From Massilia sp. ZL223 (lineage in GTDB: Bacteria > Pseudomonadota > Gammaproteobacteria > Burkholderiales > Burkholderiaceae_D): a stretch of DNA of 64,000 nucleotides. Under the pieces are notes generated by a model that ran no database searches, was not told the DNA's origin, and saw nothing but the letters and a program-made list of their open reading frames with translations. This document shows, piece by piece, positions 57,203 to 64,000 of this stretch. Within the stretch, counting starts at the first letter, position 1; every line of letters starts with the position of its first letter. A program made the translations under genes and the position numbers. Where the stretch lies: assembly GCF_018119395.1 (NCBI RefSeq), contig NZ_JAGPWD010000004.1:62001-126000 (forward strand), in the 5' to 3' direction.

Positions 57203-57856
57203 TCAGATGAAGGTAAAGGTCATCTCTTCCGGCAGGCGCGACTTCGGCAGGTGCGCATTGAAGTCGGCCTCGGACGAATACCCGAAGCTCACCAGCACCA
57301 GGCTGGCCAGCCCTTTCTCGTTCAGCCCGAACTCCGCGTCGAGGATCTTCTGGTCGAAGCCTTCCATCGGCGTGGCGTCGATGCCGAGGGTGGCCGCGCC
57401 CAGCAGGGCGGTGCCCAGCGCCAGGTAGACCTGCTTTTCCAGCCACTGGGCGACGTCCTTGCCGCCGTAGCGATGCTGGTGCACGTAGCCGCGGCGGCCC
57501 GCGTCCTGGCCGGCGCGCGCGGCGGCGTCGCGGAAGCGGCCGTCGCGTGCTTCCTGCTCGAGCAGATTGTTCAGGTGCGCTTCATCCATGTCGATGCGCG
57601 AGCACAGCACGATCACGTGCGAGGCATCCTGGATCTTTGCCGCGTTGTAGGAATAACCACCCTGCGCCGCCTTGGCGATGCGGGCGCGCCCTTCCGGCGT
57701 ATTGGCGACGATGAAGTGCCAGGGCTGCGAATTCACCGACGAGGGGCTGTGGCGCAGCAGGCTGTACACCTTCTGCATCACGTCTTCGGGGATGCGGCGC
57801 TGCGCGTCGTAGGCTTTGGCGGTATGGCGCTCCTTGGCGGCCGACAGAATATCCAT
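57203..57856 (-). CDS. nfsB: Nitroreductase family protein (NfsB-like)
   Basis: FMN-dependent oxidoreductase of 217 residues. The N-terminal ILSAAKERHTAKAYDAQRRI, the FMN contacts HSPSSVNSQPWHFIVANTPEGRARI and the C-terminal ATPMEGFDQKILDAEFGLNEKGLASLVLVSFGY fit NfsB, which reduces nitroaromatics, quinones or dihydropteridine. The gene is complete, with its own terminator. The next upstream minus-strand gene is 45 bases away, so they may be cotranscribed. Confidence 0.92.
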   Translation of the reverse strand: MDILSAAKERHTAKAYDAQRRIPEDVMQKVYSLLRHSPSSVNSQPWHFIVANTPEGRARIAKAAQGGYSYNAAKIQDASHVIVLCSRIDMDEAHLNNLLEQEARDGRFRDAAARAGQDAGRRGYVHQHRYGGKDVAQWLEKQVYLALGTALLGAATLGIDATPMEGFDQKILDAEFGLNEKGLASLVLVSFGYSSEADFNAHLPKSRLPEEMTFTFI

Positions 57857-57901
57857 GCGTTGGTCCTTGCTACAAAAAGAAAATGGTAAGCGATCTGGCG
57901 A

Positions 57902-58909
57902 TTACGCGTAGGCGAGCACGATTTTCCCGTGCGCCTTGCCGCTTTCGACCAGCGCGTGCGCGCGGCGCATGTTGGCGGCGTTGATGTCGCCGAAATGCTC
58001 GCTCAGCGTGGTCCTCAGGCTGCCCTGTTCGACCATCTGGGCCACGCGATTCAGCAGTTCGTGCTGGCGGATCATGTCAGGCGTCTGGAACATCGAGCGC
58101 GTGAACATCAGCTCCCAGTGCAGCGAGATCGACTTGCGCTTGAGCGGCATGGCGTCCAGGGTCTCCGGATCGTCGATCAGCGCGAACTGGCCCTGCGGCG
58201 CCAGCACCTCGACGATCTCCGCGTAGTGGCGGTCGGTGTGGGTCAGGCTGACGACGATGTCCACCGCCTCGAATCCCAGCGCGGCCAGCTGCGGCTTCAT
58301 CCGCTTGCTGTGGTCGATCGTATGGTGCGCGCCCAGTTCGCGCACCCATTGCTGCGTGAGCCCGCGCGAGGCAGTGCCGATGACGGTCAGCCCCGTCATG
58401 CGCCTCGCCAGCTGGGTCAGGATCGAACCGACTCCGCCGCCCGCGCCGATGATCAGCAGGGACTTGCCTTCGCCGCCGCATTCCGGCACCTTGATGCGGT
58501 CGAACAGCAGTTCCCAGGCGGTGATCGAGGTCAGGGGCAGCGCGGCGGCCTGGGCGAAATCGAGATTGGCCGGCTTGCGGCCGACGATGCGCTCGTCCAC
58601 CACCTGGAACTGGCTGTACGAGCCGGGACGGGTGAGCGAGCCGGCGTAGAACACCTCGTCGCCCGGCGCGAACAGCGTCACCTCGGCGCCAACGGCGCGC
58701 ACGATGCCGCTCGCATCCCAGCCCAGGACACGCGCTTCGGTGACTGCGGCGCCGCAGCGCACCTTGGTGTCGACCGGATTGACGGCGACGGCGCGCACTT
58801 CGACCAGCAAGTCGCTGGGGCCGGCCAGCGGCATGGGAAGATCGGCATCCTGCAAGGCTTTCGGATCCTCGATCGGCAGGCCGTGCTGGGTGTAGACGAT
58901 GGCTTTCAT
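57902..58909 (-). CDS. Zinc-type alcohol dehydrogenase-like oxidoreductase
   Basis: MDR-family NAD(P)H oxidoreductase of 335 residues. Blocks are VAVNPVDTKVRCGA, VLGWDASGIVRAVGAEV, the cofactor loop LLIIGAGGGVGSILTQLARRMTG, and the HTIDHSK segment. It resembles quinone reductases of the zinc-binding-like family (TIGR02817 type), most of which lack zinc. It is divergent from a LysR regulator that probably controls it through a palindrome in the shared gap. Confidence 0.9.
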   Translation of the reverse strand: MKAIVYTQHGLPIEDPKALQDADLPMPLAGPSDLLVEVRAVAVNPVDTKVRCGAAVTEARVLGWDASGIVRAVGAEVTLFAPGDEVFYAGSLTRPGSYSQFQVVDERIVGRKPANLDFAQAAALPLTSITAWELLFDRIKVPECGGEGKSLLIIGAGGGVGSILTQLARRMTGLTVIGTASRGLTQQWVRELGAHHTIDHSKRMKPQLAALGFEAVDIVVSLTHTDRHYAEIVEVLAPQGQFALIDDPETLDAMPLKRKSISLHWELMFTRSMFQTPDMIRQHELLNRVAQMVEQGSLRTTLSEHFGDINAANMRRAHALVESGKAHGKIVLAYA

Positions 58910-58994
58910 GGGTGTTCTCCAGTGCGATTGAATGCGATGGAGGCGATTCTAGGGAACGGCCGAGCAGGAAAACACCGGCATGGCAGAATTACAC

Positions 58995-59013
58995 TTTCAC
59001 TGTCAGCGTGAAA
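58995..59013. promoter_or_regulatory. Candidate LysR operator
   Basis: TTTCAC-N7-GTGAAA is an inverted repeat of the T-N11-A kind bound by LysR regulators. It lies between the divergent alcohol dehydrogenase and lysR genes, 31 bases before the lysR start. Confidence 0.55.
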
Positions 59014-59043
59014 ATCAACGCTGCTTTCACCATCAGGAAGAAC

Positions 59044-59961
59044 ATGATCCGACTCGACGACCTGGCCTTGTTCGTGCGCTCCGCGGCGCTGGGCAGCTTT
59101 TCGCAGGCGGCGCGCGAGGTGAACCTGCTGCCGGGACAGGCCAGCGCGGCCATCCAGCGCCTGGAGCGCGAGCTCGACATCCGCCTGTTCGCGCGCTCGA
59201 CGCGCAGCCTGCGCCTGACCGAGGAAGGAAAACGCTACCTGCCCTACGCCCAGGACGCGCTGCTGGCGCTGCGCGAAGGCCGGGAAGGCATGCGCGGAGA
59301 GGACGCGGCGCTCAGCGGCACCCTGCAGATCGCGGCGCCCTCGGACTTCGGCCGCAACCTGCTGCTGCCCTGGATCTCGGCGTTCCGCAGCCATCACCCC
59401 GGGCTGGACATCCAGCTGCTGGTGTCGGACCAGGTGGCGGACATCTTCCGCGATCCGGTCGACATCGCCCTGCGCTACGGCCAGATCGACGACGCCAGCT
59501 TCATCGCCCTCCCGGTGGCGCCGGAAAACCGGCGCGTGCTGGTGGCTTCGCCCGCCTATCTCGCACGCCACGGCCGTCCACGCTCGCCGCTCGACCTGGC
59601 CACCCATAGCTGCCTGGTGTACCGGCTGCGCGGGCGCAGCTACGACCGCTGGTGCTTCCCGGCGACGGACGAGGTGGTGCAGGTGAGCGGGCCGCTGGTG
59701 AGCGACGATGCCGACGTGGTGCGGCGCTGGGCGGTGGCGGGAGAAGGCATCACCTACAAATCCTGGCTCGACGTGCACCAGGACGTGCTGGAAGGGCGCC
59801 TGGAGGTGCTGCTGCCGAAGATGCCGGGCGAGCCCACGCCCATGAACCTGGTGTGCCCGCACCGCAAGCAGTTCTCGCCGGCGGTGAAGCTGCTGCACGC
59901 GCTGGTGGCGGAGCGCTGCCGCCCCATCACCGCGCAGCTGCTGCGGATGCTCGGGCAGTAA
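59044..59961 (+). CDS. LysR-family regulator divergent from the alcohol dehydrogenase
   Basis: Transcription regulator of 305 residues. ATG 59044 is chosen because AGGAAG lies just upstream and MIRLDDLALFVRSAALGSFSQ begins the winged helix; the frame upstream is non-coding in character. The sensing domain opens with GTLQIAAPSDFGRNLLLPWISAF, and the QVSGPLVSDDADVVRRWAVAGEGITYKSW segment is typical of the DsdC/CrgA-like group whose divergent target is an oxidoreductase. It converges with argO. Confidence 0.92.
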   Translation: MIRLDDLALFVRSAALGSFSQAAREVNLLPGQASAAIQRLERELDIRLFARSTRSLRLTEEGKRYLPYAQDALLALREGREGMRGEDAALSGTLQIAAPSDFGRNLLLPWISAFRSHHPGLDIQLLVSDQVADIFRDPVDIALRYGQIDDASFIALPVAPENRRVLVASPAYLARHGRPRSPLDLATHSCLVYRLRGRSYDRWCFPATDEVVQVSGPLVSDDADVVRRWAVAGEGITYKSWLDVHQDVLEGRLEVLLPKMPGEPTPMNLVCPHRKQFSPAVKLLHALVAERCRPITAQLLRMLGQ

Positions 59962-59962
59962 T

Positions 59963-60577
59963 TCAGCCTGCGCGCAGCAGCAGCAGCGCCAGCAGCAGCA
60001 TCAGGCTGCCGGTGAAGGCTTCGATGCCGCGCCAGACCGCGGGCCGCGACAGCACCGGCGCGCAGCGGCGCGCGCCGAAGCCGAGCGCCGAGAACCACAG
60101 CACCGAAGCCGTCATCGCGCCCAGTGCGAAGGACAGGCGCTGGGCGGAGGCGAAGCTGCCGCCCACGGTCCCCAGCAGCACCACGGTATCGAGGTAGACG
60201 TGGGGATTGAGCAGGGAGATCGCCAGCACCGTGGCCAGCGCCTTGCCGAGGGTCTGGACGTGCTGCCCGTCCACGCTGAGCGCAGCCCCGCCGCGGGCAC
60301 TGCTGGAGAAGCAGCGCAGGCCGTACCAGACCAGGAAAGCCGCGCCGCCGTAGCGCGCCACGCCCACCAGCACGGGCGAGGATTCGACCAGCGCACCCAG
60401 GCCGGCCATGCCGAGGGCGATCAGGATCACGTCGATGACGATGCAGGTGGCGACCACCGGCAGCACATGCTCGCCGCGTACGCCGGTGCGGATCACGTGC
60501 GCGTTCTGCGCGCCGATCGCCATGATCAGGCTGGCGCCGAGGCCCAGCCCCTGTAGAAAAACCTGTTGGGAAAACAT
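59963..60577 (-). CDS. argO: LysE/ArgO-type amino acid exporter
   Basis: Basic amino acid (Arg/Lys) exporter of 204 residues with six membrane segments. ArgO signatures are GLGLGASLIMAIGAQNAHVIRTGVRGEHVLP and LATVLAISLLNPHVYLDTVVLLGTVG. It is divergent from an ArgP-like LysR gene, the standard argO/argP layout. ArgP normally turns argO on when arginine or canavanine is high and is blocked by lysine. Confidence 0.93.
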   Translation of the reverse strand: MFSQQVFLQGLGLGASLIMAIGAQNAHVIRTGVRGEHVLPVVATCIVIDVILIALGMAGLGALVESSPVLVGVARYGGAAFLVWYGLRCFSSSARGGAALSVDGQHVQTLGKALATVLAISLLNPHVYLDTVVLLGTVGGSFASAQRLSFALGAMTASVLWFSALGFGARRCAPVLSRPAVWRGIEAFTGSLMLLLALLLLRAG

Positions 60578-60620
60578 GCGGCCTCCGTGGGAAAGCCATC
60601 ACTATCCCTGTCCGCCGGCC

Positions 60621-60647
60621 TAGATTCAATTATATTCATGAAATCTA
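60621..60647. promoter_or_regulatory. argO/argP divergent control region
   Basis: TAGATT-N15-AATCTA is an inverted repeat in an AT-rich core of the 94-base gap. On the minus strand it includes TATAAT (60629-60634), which would serve as the argO -10, with no good -35, as expected for an activator-dependent promoter. Confidence 0.45.
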
Positions 60648-60671
60648 AACCTCCTTAAGCAGAACTGAACC

Positions 60672-61571
60672 ATGAAGCTCGACGCGCGCCGCAGCGCCGC
60701 CTTCCTGGCCGCCGTCGATTGCGGCAGCCTGGAGCTGGCGGCCAGCCAGTTGAACATCACGCCCTCGGCGGTCTCGCAGCGCATCTCGGCGCTGGAACAG
60801 GACCTGGGCACGCCGCTGCTGGTGCGCAGCCGCCCTTGCCGTCCGACCGGGCCGGGCACGCGGCTGGTGCAGTACCTGCGCCGTTCTACATTGCTGGAAT
60901 CGGAGTTCCTGGCCGAGATGGGCATGGATCCGGGACCGGTGCGGGTGGCGCTGGCGGTCAACAACGACACCCTGGCGACCTGGCTGCTGCCGGTGCTGGC
61001 GCCGGTCCTGCTGGAAGAACAGCTGCTGGTCGAGTTCCTGCTCGACGACCAGGGCCACACCTTCGGGCTGCTGGAACAGGGTCGGGTGGTGGCTTGCGTG
61101 ACGGGCGAGTCGGCGCCGCTGCACGGCTGCACGGCCAGCGCGCTGGGCGTGATGCGCTACCGGCTGGTGGCCTCGCCGGCCTTCGCACGGCGCTGGTTCC
61201 CGGACGGCTTCTCGCGCAGCGCCGCGCTGCATGCGCCGGTGATGGTGTTCGACCGCAAGGACCCGCTTCAATCGAGCTTCCTGCTGCAGCACTTCGGACT
61301 GCCGGAGGGCGCCTATCCCTTCCACTACGTGCCGGCCAGCGATCCGTATGTGAATGCGATCCGCGCCGGCCTGGGCTACGGCCTGCTGCCGCTCGAACAG
61401 TGCGCGGCGCTGCTGGAGGCGGGCGGGCTGGTCGACCTGACGCCGCACCTGCATGTGGACGTGCCGCTCTACTGGCACGCGTGGCGCATTCAGCCGCCGC
61501 GGCTGGAGCGCATGGGGACCGCGCTGGTGAAGGCGGCGCGCGAGGTGCTGCTGCCGATCGGCCACCACTGA
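60672..61571 (+). CDS. argP: ArgP/IciA-like LysR-family regulator
   Basis: Regulator of 299 residues that activates arginine export. The winged helix is KLDARRSAAFLAAVDCGSLELAASQLNITPSAVSQRISALEQDLG. The sensing domain includes VRVALAVNNDTLATWLLPVLAPV, and the C-terminal CAALLEAGGLVDLTP motif is typical of the family. It is divergent from argO. Its last 82 bases overlap a membrane protein frame on the other strand. Confidence 0.92.
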   Translation: MKLDARRSAAFLAAVDCGSLELAASQLNITPSAVSQRISALEQDLGTPLLVRSRPCRPTGPGTRLVQYLRRSTLLESEFLAEMGMDPGPVRVALAVNNDTLATWLLPVLAPVLLEEQLLVEFLLDDQGHTFGLLEQGRVVACVTGESAPLHGCTASALGVMRYRLVASPAFARRWFPDGFSRSAALHAPVMVFDRKDPLQSSFLLQHFGLPEGAYPFHYVPASDPYVNAIRAGLGYGLLPLEQCAALLEAGGLVDLTPHLHVDVPLYWHAWRIQPPRLERMGTALVKAAREVLLPIGHH

Positions 61572-61939
61572 ACGGCGCCCCACAGCAGTTCGGGGATCAG
61601 GAACAGCCAGAGCATGGGGAGCGGGTCCTGGAGCATGGCCCAGGCGAGCCACAGGGAAAAGACCAGGCGGGCGGTGGCGTCGAAGCGGCCCAGTTTCAGA
61701 CTGGGTGTGATGAGGCGGAAGACGGACCAGGTGAGCACCAGGGTGCCGAGCAGGATCGCGAGCAGGAGGTGGATGGTTTCGAATCCGGGCAGTGGACCGG
61801 CGCCGAGCCACTGGTTGAGGTGCGAGAGCTGGGCGTAGAAGTGGGCGAAGGTCCAGGGAGTGGCGAAGGGCGCGATCACGATGATGTCGTAGAGGGCGCT
61901 GGCGCGGGTGAGGCGGAGGTAGGTGTGGAGTGGGAGCAT
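61490..61939 (-). CDS. Hypothetical membrane protein overlapping argP 3' end
   Basis: Protein of 149 residues with about four membrane segments (LYDIIVIAPFATPWTFAHFYAQL, TIHLLLAILLGTLVLTWSVFRLI, LVFSLWLAWAMLQDPLPMLWLFLIPELLWGAV). The hydrophobic part ends near QWW; the last 25 residues are read from the antisense of argP and look non-conserved. Function not recognised. The coding part outside the overlap is clearly a membrane protein with normal codon use. Confidence 0.68.
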   Translation of the reverse strand: MLPLHTYLRLTRASALYDIIVIAPFATPWTFAHFYAQLSHLNQWLGAGPLPGFETIHLLLAILLGTLVLTWSVFRLITPSLKLGRFDATARLVFSLWLAWAMLQDPLPMLWLFLIPELLWGAVQWWPIGSSTSRAAFTSAVPMRSSRGG

Positions 61940-61989
61940 TCGGTCATGCTCGCACTGTTGGGCGTTGGGGCTATTGAGGTGTGCTTAGG

Positions 61990-62104
61990 AACTTGGGTTC
62001 CGGCCCGCGCCGGAAGTCGTAGGCGCCAGTGGCGCGTACGACGGCCTTACGGTTGGCCACTAGCGCTCGATCCGTCATCCCGGCGAAGGCCGGGATCCAA
62101 GTTT
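61990..62104. repeat. REP-like palindromic doublet (copy 5) with inner insertion
   Basis: Left unit begins at 61990 (AACTTGGGTTCCGGC...), right unit is 62073-62104 (CGTCATCCCGGCGAAGG...). The left unit is interrupted by a small palindrome at 62016-62042 (GTCGTAGGCGCC-AGT-GGCGCGTACGAC). The linker GGCCACTAGCGCTCGATCCGTC matches the copy 2 linker. Confidence 0.8.
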
Positions 62105-62134
62105 GCTCGCACGTCACCGGAATAAAGAAAGGGC

Positions 62135-64000
62135 TTAGGTTCCGATCCGCCCACCGTCATTCTTCGTGATGACAATCGTCGCCGAGCGCGGGCGCTTCCC
62201 CGCGCCATACCCCGCATTCGCCGGCCACTGGCTGGTGTACTTCGCCGGATCAGCCACGTTCGCCGAGGAGGTGTTCTCGCCCGGATGCTGGATGTTCACG
62301 AACAGCGCCTTGCCATCCGGCGTTTCGGCGATGCCGGTGATCTCCGACCCCACCGGCCCCACCAGGAAGCGCTTGAGCGTATCGGCCGTGGCGGCCTTAC
62401 CGACGAAGGTATCCACATTCAAGGTCGAACCATCGGCGCGCGGATAGCTCAGGGTGACTTTCTTGCCGTCGCCCACCTGCCCCGGCACGCCGGCCAGCAT
62501 CATGCAGTTGGTGACGTCGGTGTAGGCGCCGTCGTCGGTCTGGAACCAGCAGATGCCGGTGGCGGTGCTGAAAGCCAGGCCGTCCGGGCTGGAGAAGTCC
62601 TGATCGGCGGTGAGGCCGGACAGGTTGACCTTGTCGGCGGCGGCAGCCGCTTCGGCGCCGAACAGATACACGTCCCAGGTGAAGCTGGTGGCGGCGGAAC
62701 CGGCGGCGCCTTCCTTGACGCGCAGGATGTGGCCGTTCGGGTTGCCGTTCTGCGCCGTCGTGCCCTTCATGTCGGTGTAGACGCGCGGGTTGGCGGCGTC
62801 GGGTGCGGACTGGCTGGCGCTGCCCGGTTCCACGCGGCGGTTGCTGTTGTTGGTCAGCGCGAAGTAGATCTCGCCGTTGGCCGGATTCACCGAGCACCAT
62901 TCCGGACGGTCCATCCTGGTCGCGCCGACCGCGTCGCCCGCCAGGCGTACATTGACCAGCACGTCGGCCTGGTCGGCGAACTTGTAGTTGGCGTAGGCGG
63001 CGATGGCAGCGTTGGTGATCGACAGTTCGATCCACTGGCCACTGCCGTCGGCGGCGAATTTGGCGACGTACAGCTTGCCGTTGTCCAGGTACTTGTCGCC
63101 GGTGGCGATGCGGTCCGCCGCGCTGGCGTCGGCGGCGCTCCAGAGCGTGTTCGACACGTACTTGAAGATGTATTCGTTACGCGAGTCGTCGCCCATGTAG
63201 ACGGCCAGCGGCTTGCCCGCTTCGACCTTGCCGAAGGCTGCGCTTTCGTGCGCGTAGCGGCCCAGCGCGGTGCGCTTCTTGATGGCGCGGGTCTTGTCGT
63301 AGGCGTCCATCTCGACGATATAGCCCATGCCGTTCATCTCGTTGCGGTAGTCGTCGCTGCCGTTGGTCGAAACGCCGGTTTTGCTGATATTCCAGCGCGC
63401 GTACTTGTCGTCCGCGCCCCCGGTTTCCCAGCCGTGGCGCGACGCGGCGCCCTGGTCGCGGCCATAGCGCTTGAGCGCGGCCACGCTCTTGTCGGCGCGC
63501 GCGGCGTCGTCGGTGGCAGCGCGGGTGAAGTAGCCGGACCAGTTCTCCTCGCCCGACAGGTAGGTGTTCCACGGGGTCTTGCCGGTGCCGCAGTTGTTCA
63601 GGGTGCCGCGGATCTTGGTGCCGGTGGGCGAATACTTGGTGGTCACGAGCACATTGCCGCGCACCGGGCCGGAGAGCTCGACCTCGGTCTGCTGGTGCAC
63701 GCGGCGGTTGAACGCGGACTCCTTCAGGTATTCCCACTTGCCGGCGTTCTTGCGCACTTCGACCACGGACAGGCCGTGCAGGGCCATCTCCTTGTCGACT
63801 TCCGCCGCGGGACGCGGCAGGCTCATGGTGCCGCCGTTCGCATGCAGGAAGAAGGACGACAGTTTTTCGTCGGTGGTCGCTTCGTGGTTCATCGCCAGCA
63901 GGCCGCGGCTGTTCTCGCTGGTCGAGGGGACGCCAGTGCTCGACAGCGGGAAGAATTCCATGCCGTCGTGGTGGTCGCCGGCGCGGTTTTCCATATCCGT
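62135..64000 (-). CDS. phoX: PhoX-family alkaline phosphatase (5' end beyond window)
   Basis: Secreted calcium/iron-dependent phosphatase of the PhoX/DUF839 family, Tat-exported in relatives. 621 residues are visible and the N-terminus lies outside the window, so the signal peptide is not seen. Marks include LLAMNHEATTDEKLSSFFLHANGG (NHE metal site), YLSGEENWSGYF and the EWCSVNPANGEIYFALTNNSNRRVEPG block, then SSPDGLAFSTATGICWFQTDDG and ITGIAETPDGKALFVNIQHPG. It probably releases phosphate from organic esters when phosphate is short. The gene ends close to a repeat doublet. Confidence 0.92.
   Translation of the reverse strand, partial: TDMENRAGDHHDGMEFFPLSSTGVPSTSENSRGLLAMNHEATTDEKLSSFFLHANGGTMSLPRPAAEVDKEMALHGLSVVEVRKNAGKWEYLKESAFNRRVHQQTEVELSGPVRGNVLVTTKYSPTGTKIRGTLNNCGTGKTPWNTYLSGEENWSGYFTRAATDDAARADKSVAALKRYGRDQGAASRHGWETGGADDKYARWNISKTGVSTNGSDDYRNEMNGMGYIVEMDAYDKTRAIKKRTALGRYAHESAAFGKVEAGKPLAVYMGDDSRNEYIFKYVSNTLWSAADASAADRIATGDKYLDNGKLYVAKFAADGSGQWIELSITNAAIAAYANYKFADQADVLVNVRLAGDAVGATRMDRPEWCSVNPANGEIYFALTNNSNRRVEPGSASQSAPDAANPRVYTDMKGTTAQNGNPNGHILRVKEGAAGSAATSFTWDVYLFGAEAAAAADKVNLSGLTADQDFSSPDGLAFSTATGICWFQTDDGAYTDVTNCMMLAGVPGQVGDGKKVTLSYPRADGSTLNVDTFVGKAATADTLKRFLVGPVGSEITGIAETPDGKALFVNIQHPGENTSSANVADPAKYTSQWPANAGYGAGKRPRSATIVITKNDGGRIGT

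Overview
The window is a GC-rich chromosomal segment of a betaproteobacterium, most likely Oxalobacteraceae (Massilia/Telluria type). That placement is inferred from protein character and gene order, not from a marker gene. It holds about 60 protein genes, one tRNA, several intrinsic terminators and a family of dispersed palindromic repeats. I see no CRISPR array, rRNA, prophage or insertion sequence. Both ends cut a gene: a TonB-dependent receptor on the left and a PhoX-type phosphatase on the right.

Layout. (1) 1-8.5 kb: TonB-dependent receptor, an orphan peptide-binding protein, an SpmA/SpmB-type membrane protein, a D-Ala-D-Ala carboxypeptidase (dacB) and a membrane diguanylate cyclase. 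(2) 8.5-21.8 kb: a peptidoglycan salvage cluster. On the minus strand, in transcription order, are gntR, murQ, an AmpG-like permease, nagX-type, a DigH-like glycosidase lipoprotein, a BadF-type sugar kinase, an AmiD-like amidase lipoprotein, lysR, a D-Ala-D-Ala dipeptidase and a polysaccharide deacetylase. Divergent from it are a serine beta-lactamase-like hydrolase and a D-amino acid dehydrogenase. Together they could strip peptides from wall fragments, cut bare glycans, import and phosphorylate amino sugars, open the MurNAc-6P ether, and oxidise released D-Ala. (3) 21.9-33.2 kb: a leucine/isovalerate (liu) operon, liuB-liuC-bioA-bioF-bioD-bioB-liuD-ghrA-liuE, in which four biotin synthesis genes sit between the two subunits of the biotin enzyme methylcrotonyl-CoA carboxylase. 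A strong ACGT-type palindrome inside the preceding ychJ-like gene looks like its operator.

(4) 33.2-38.5 kb: tRNA-Pro(TGG), a TonB-like membrane protein, then the conserved envelope block rsmI / lpoA-yraN-diaA-dolP and a TlpA-type thioredoxin. (5) 38.5-49.7 kb: PaaI-type thioesterase, a Suv3-like helicase, the lipoate genes lipA, lipB and ybeD, an orphan PAAR protein, a FecR/DUF6600 protein, a LysE-type exporter, HU, a ribbon-helix-helix protein, a DUF808 protein and small membrane proteins. (6) 49.7-64 kb: a mixed set of reductases and membrane proteins, glutaminyl cyclotransferase, histidine phosphatase, GNAT, SDR, nitroreductase, an alcohol dehydrogenase divergent from its LysR regulator, a divergent argO/argP pair, and PhoX.

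Five inverted doublets of a roughly 30-bp palindromic repeat lie in intergenic gaps. Two of them also share the spacer between the arms, so they look like copies of one small mobile unit.
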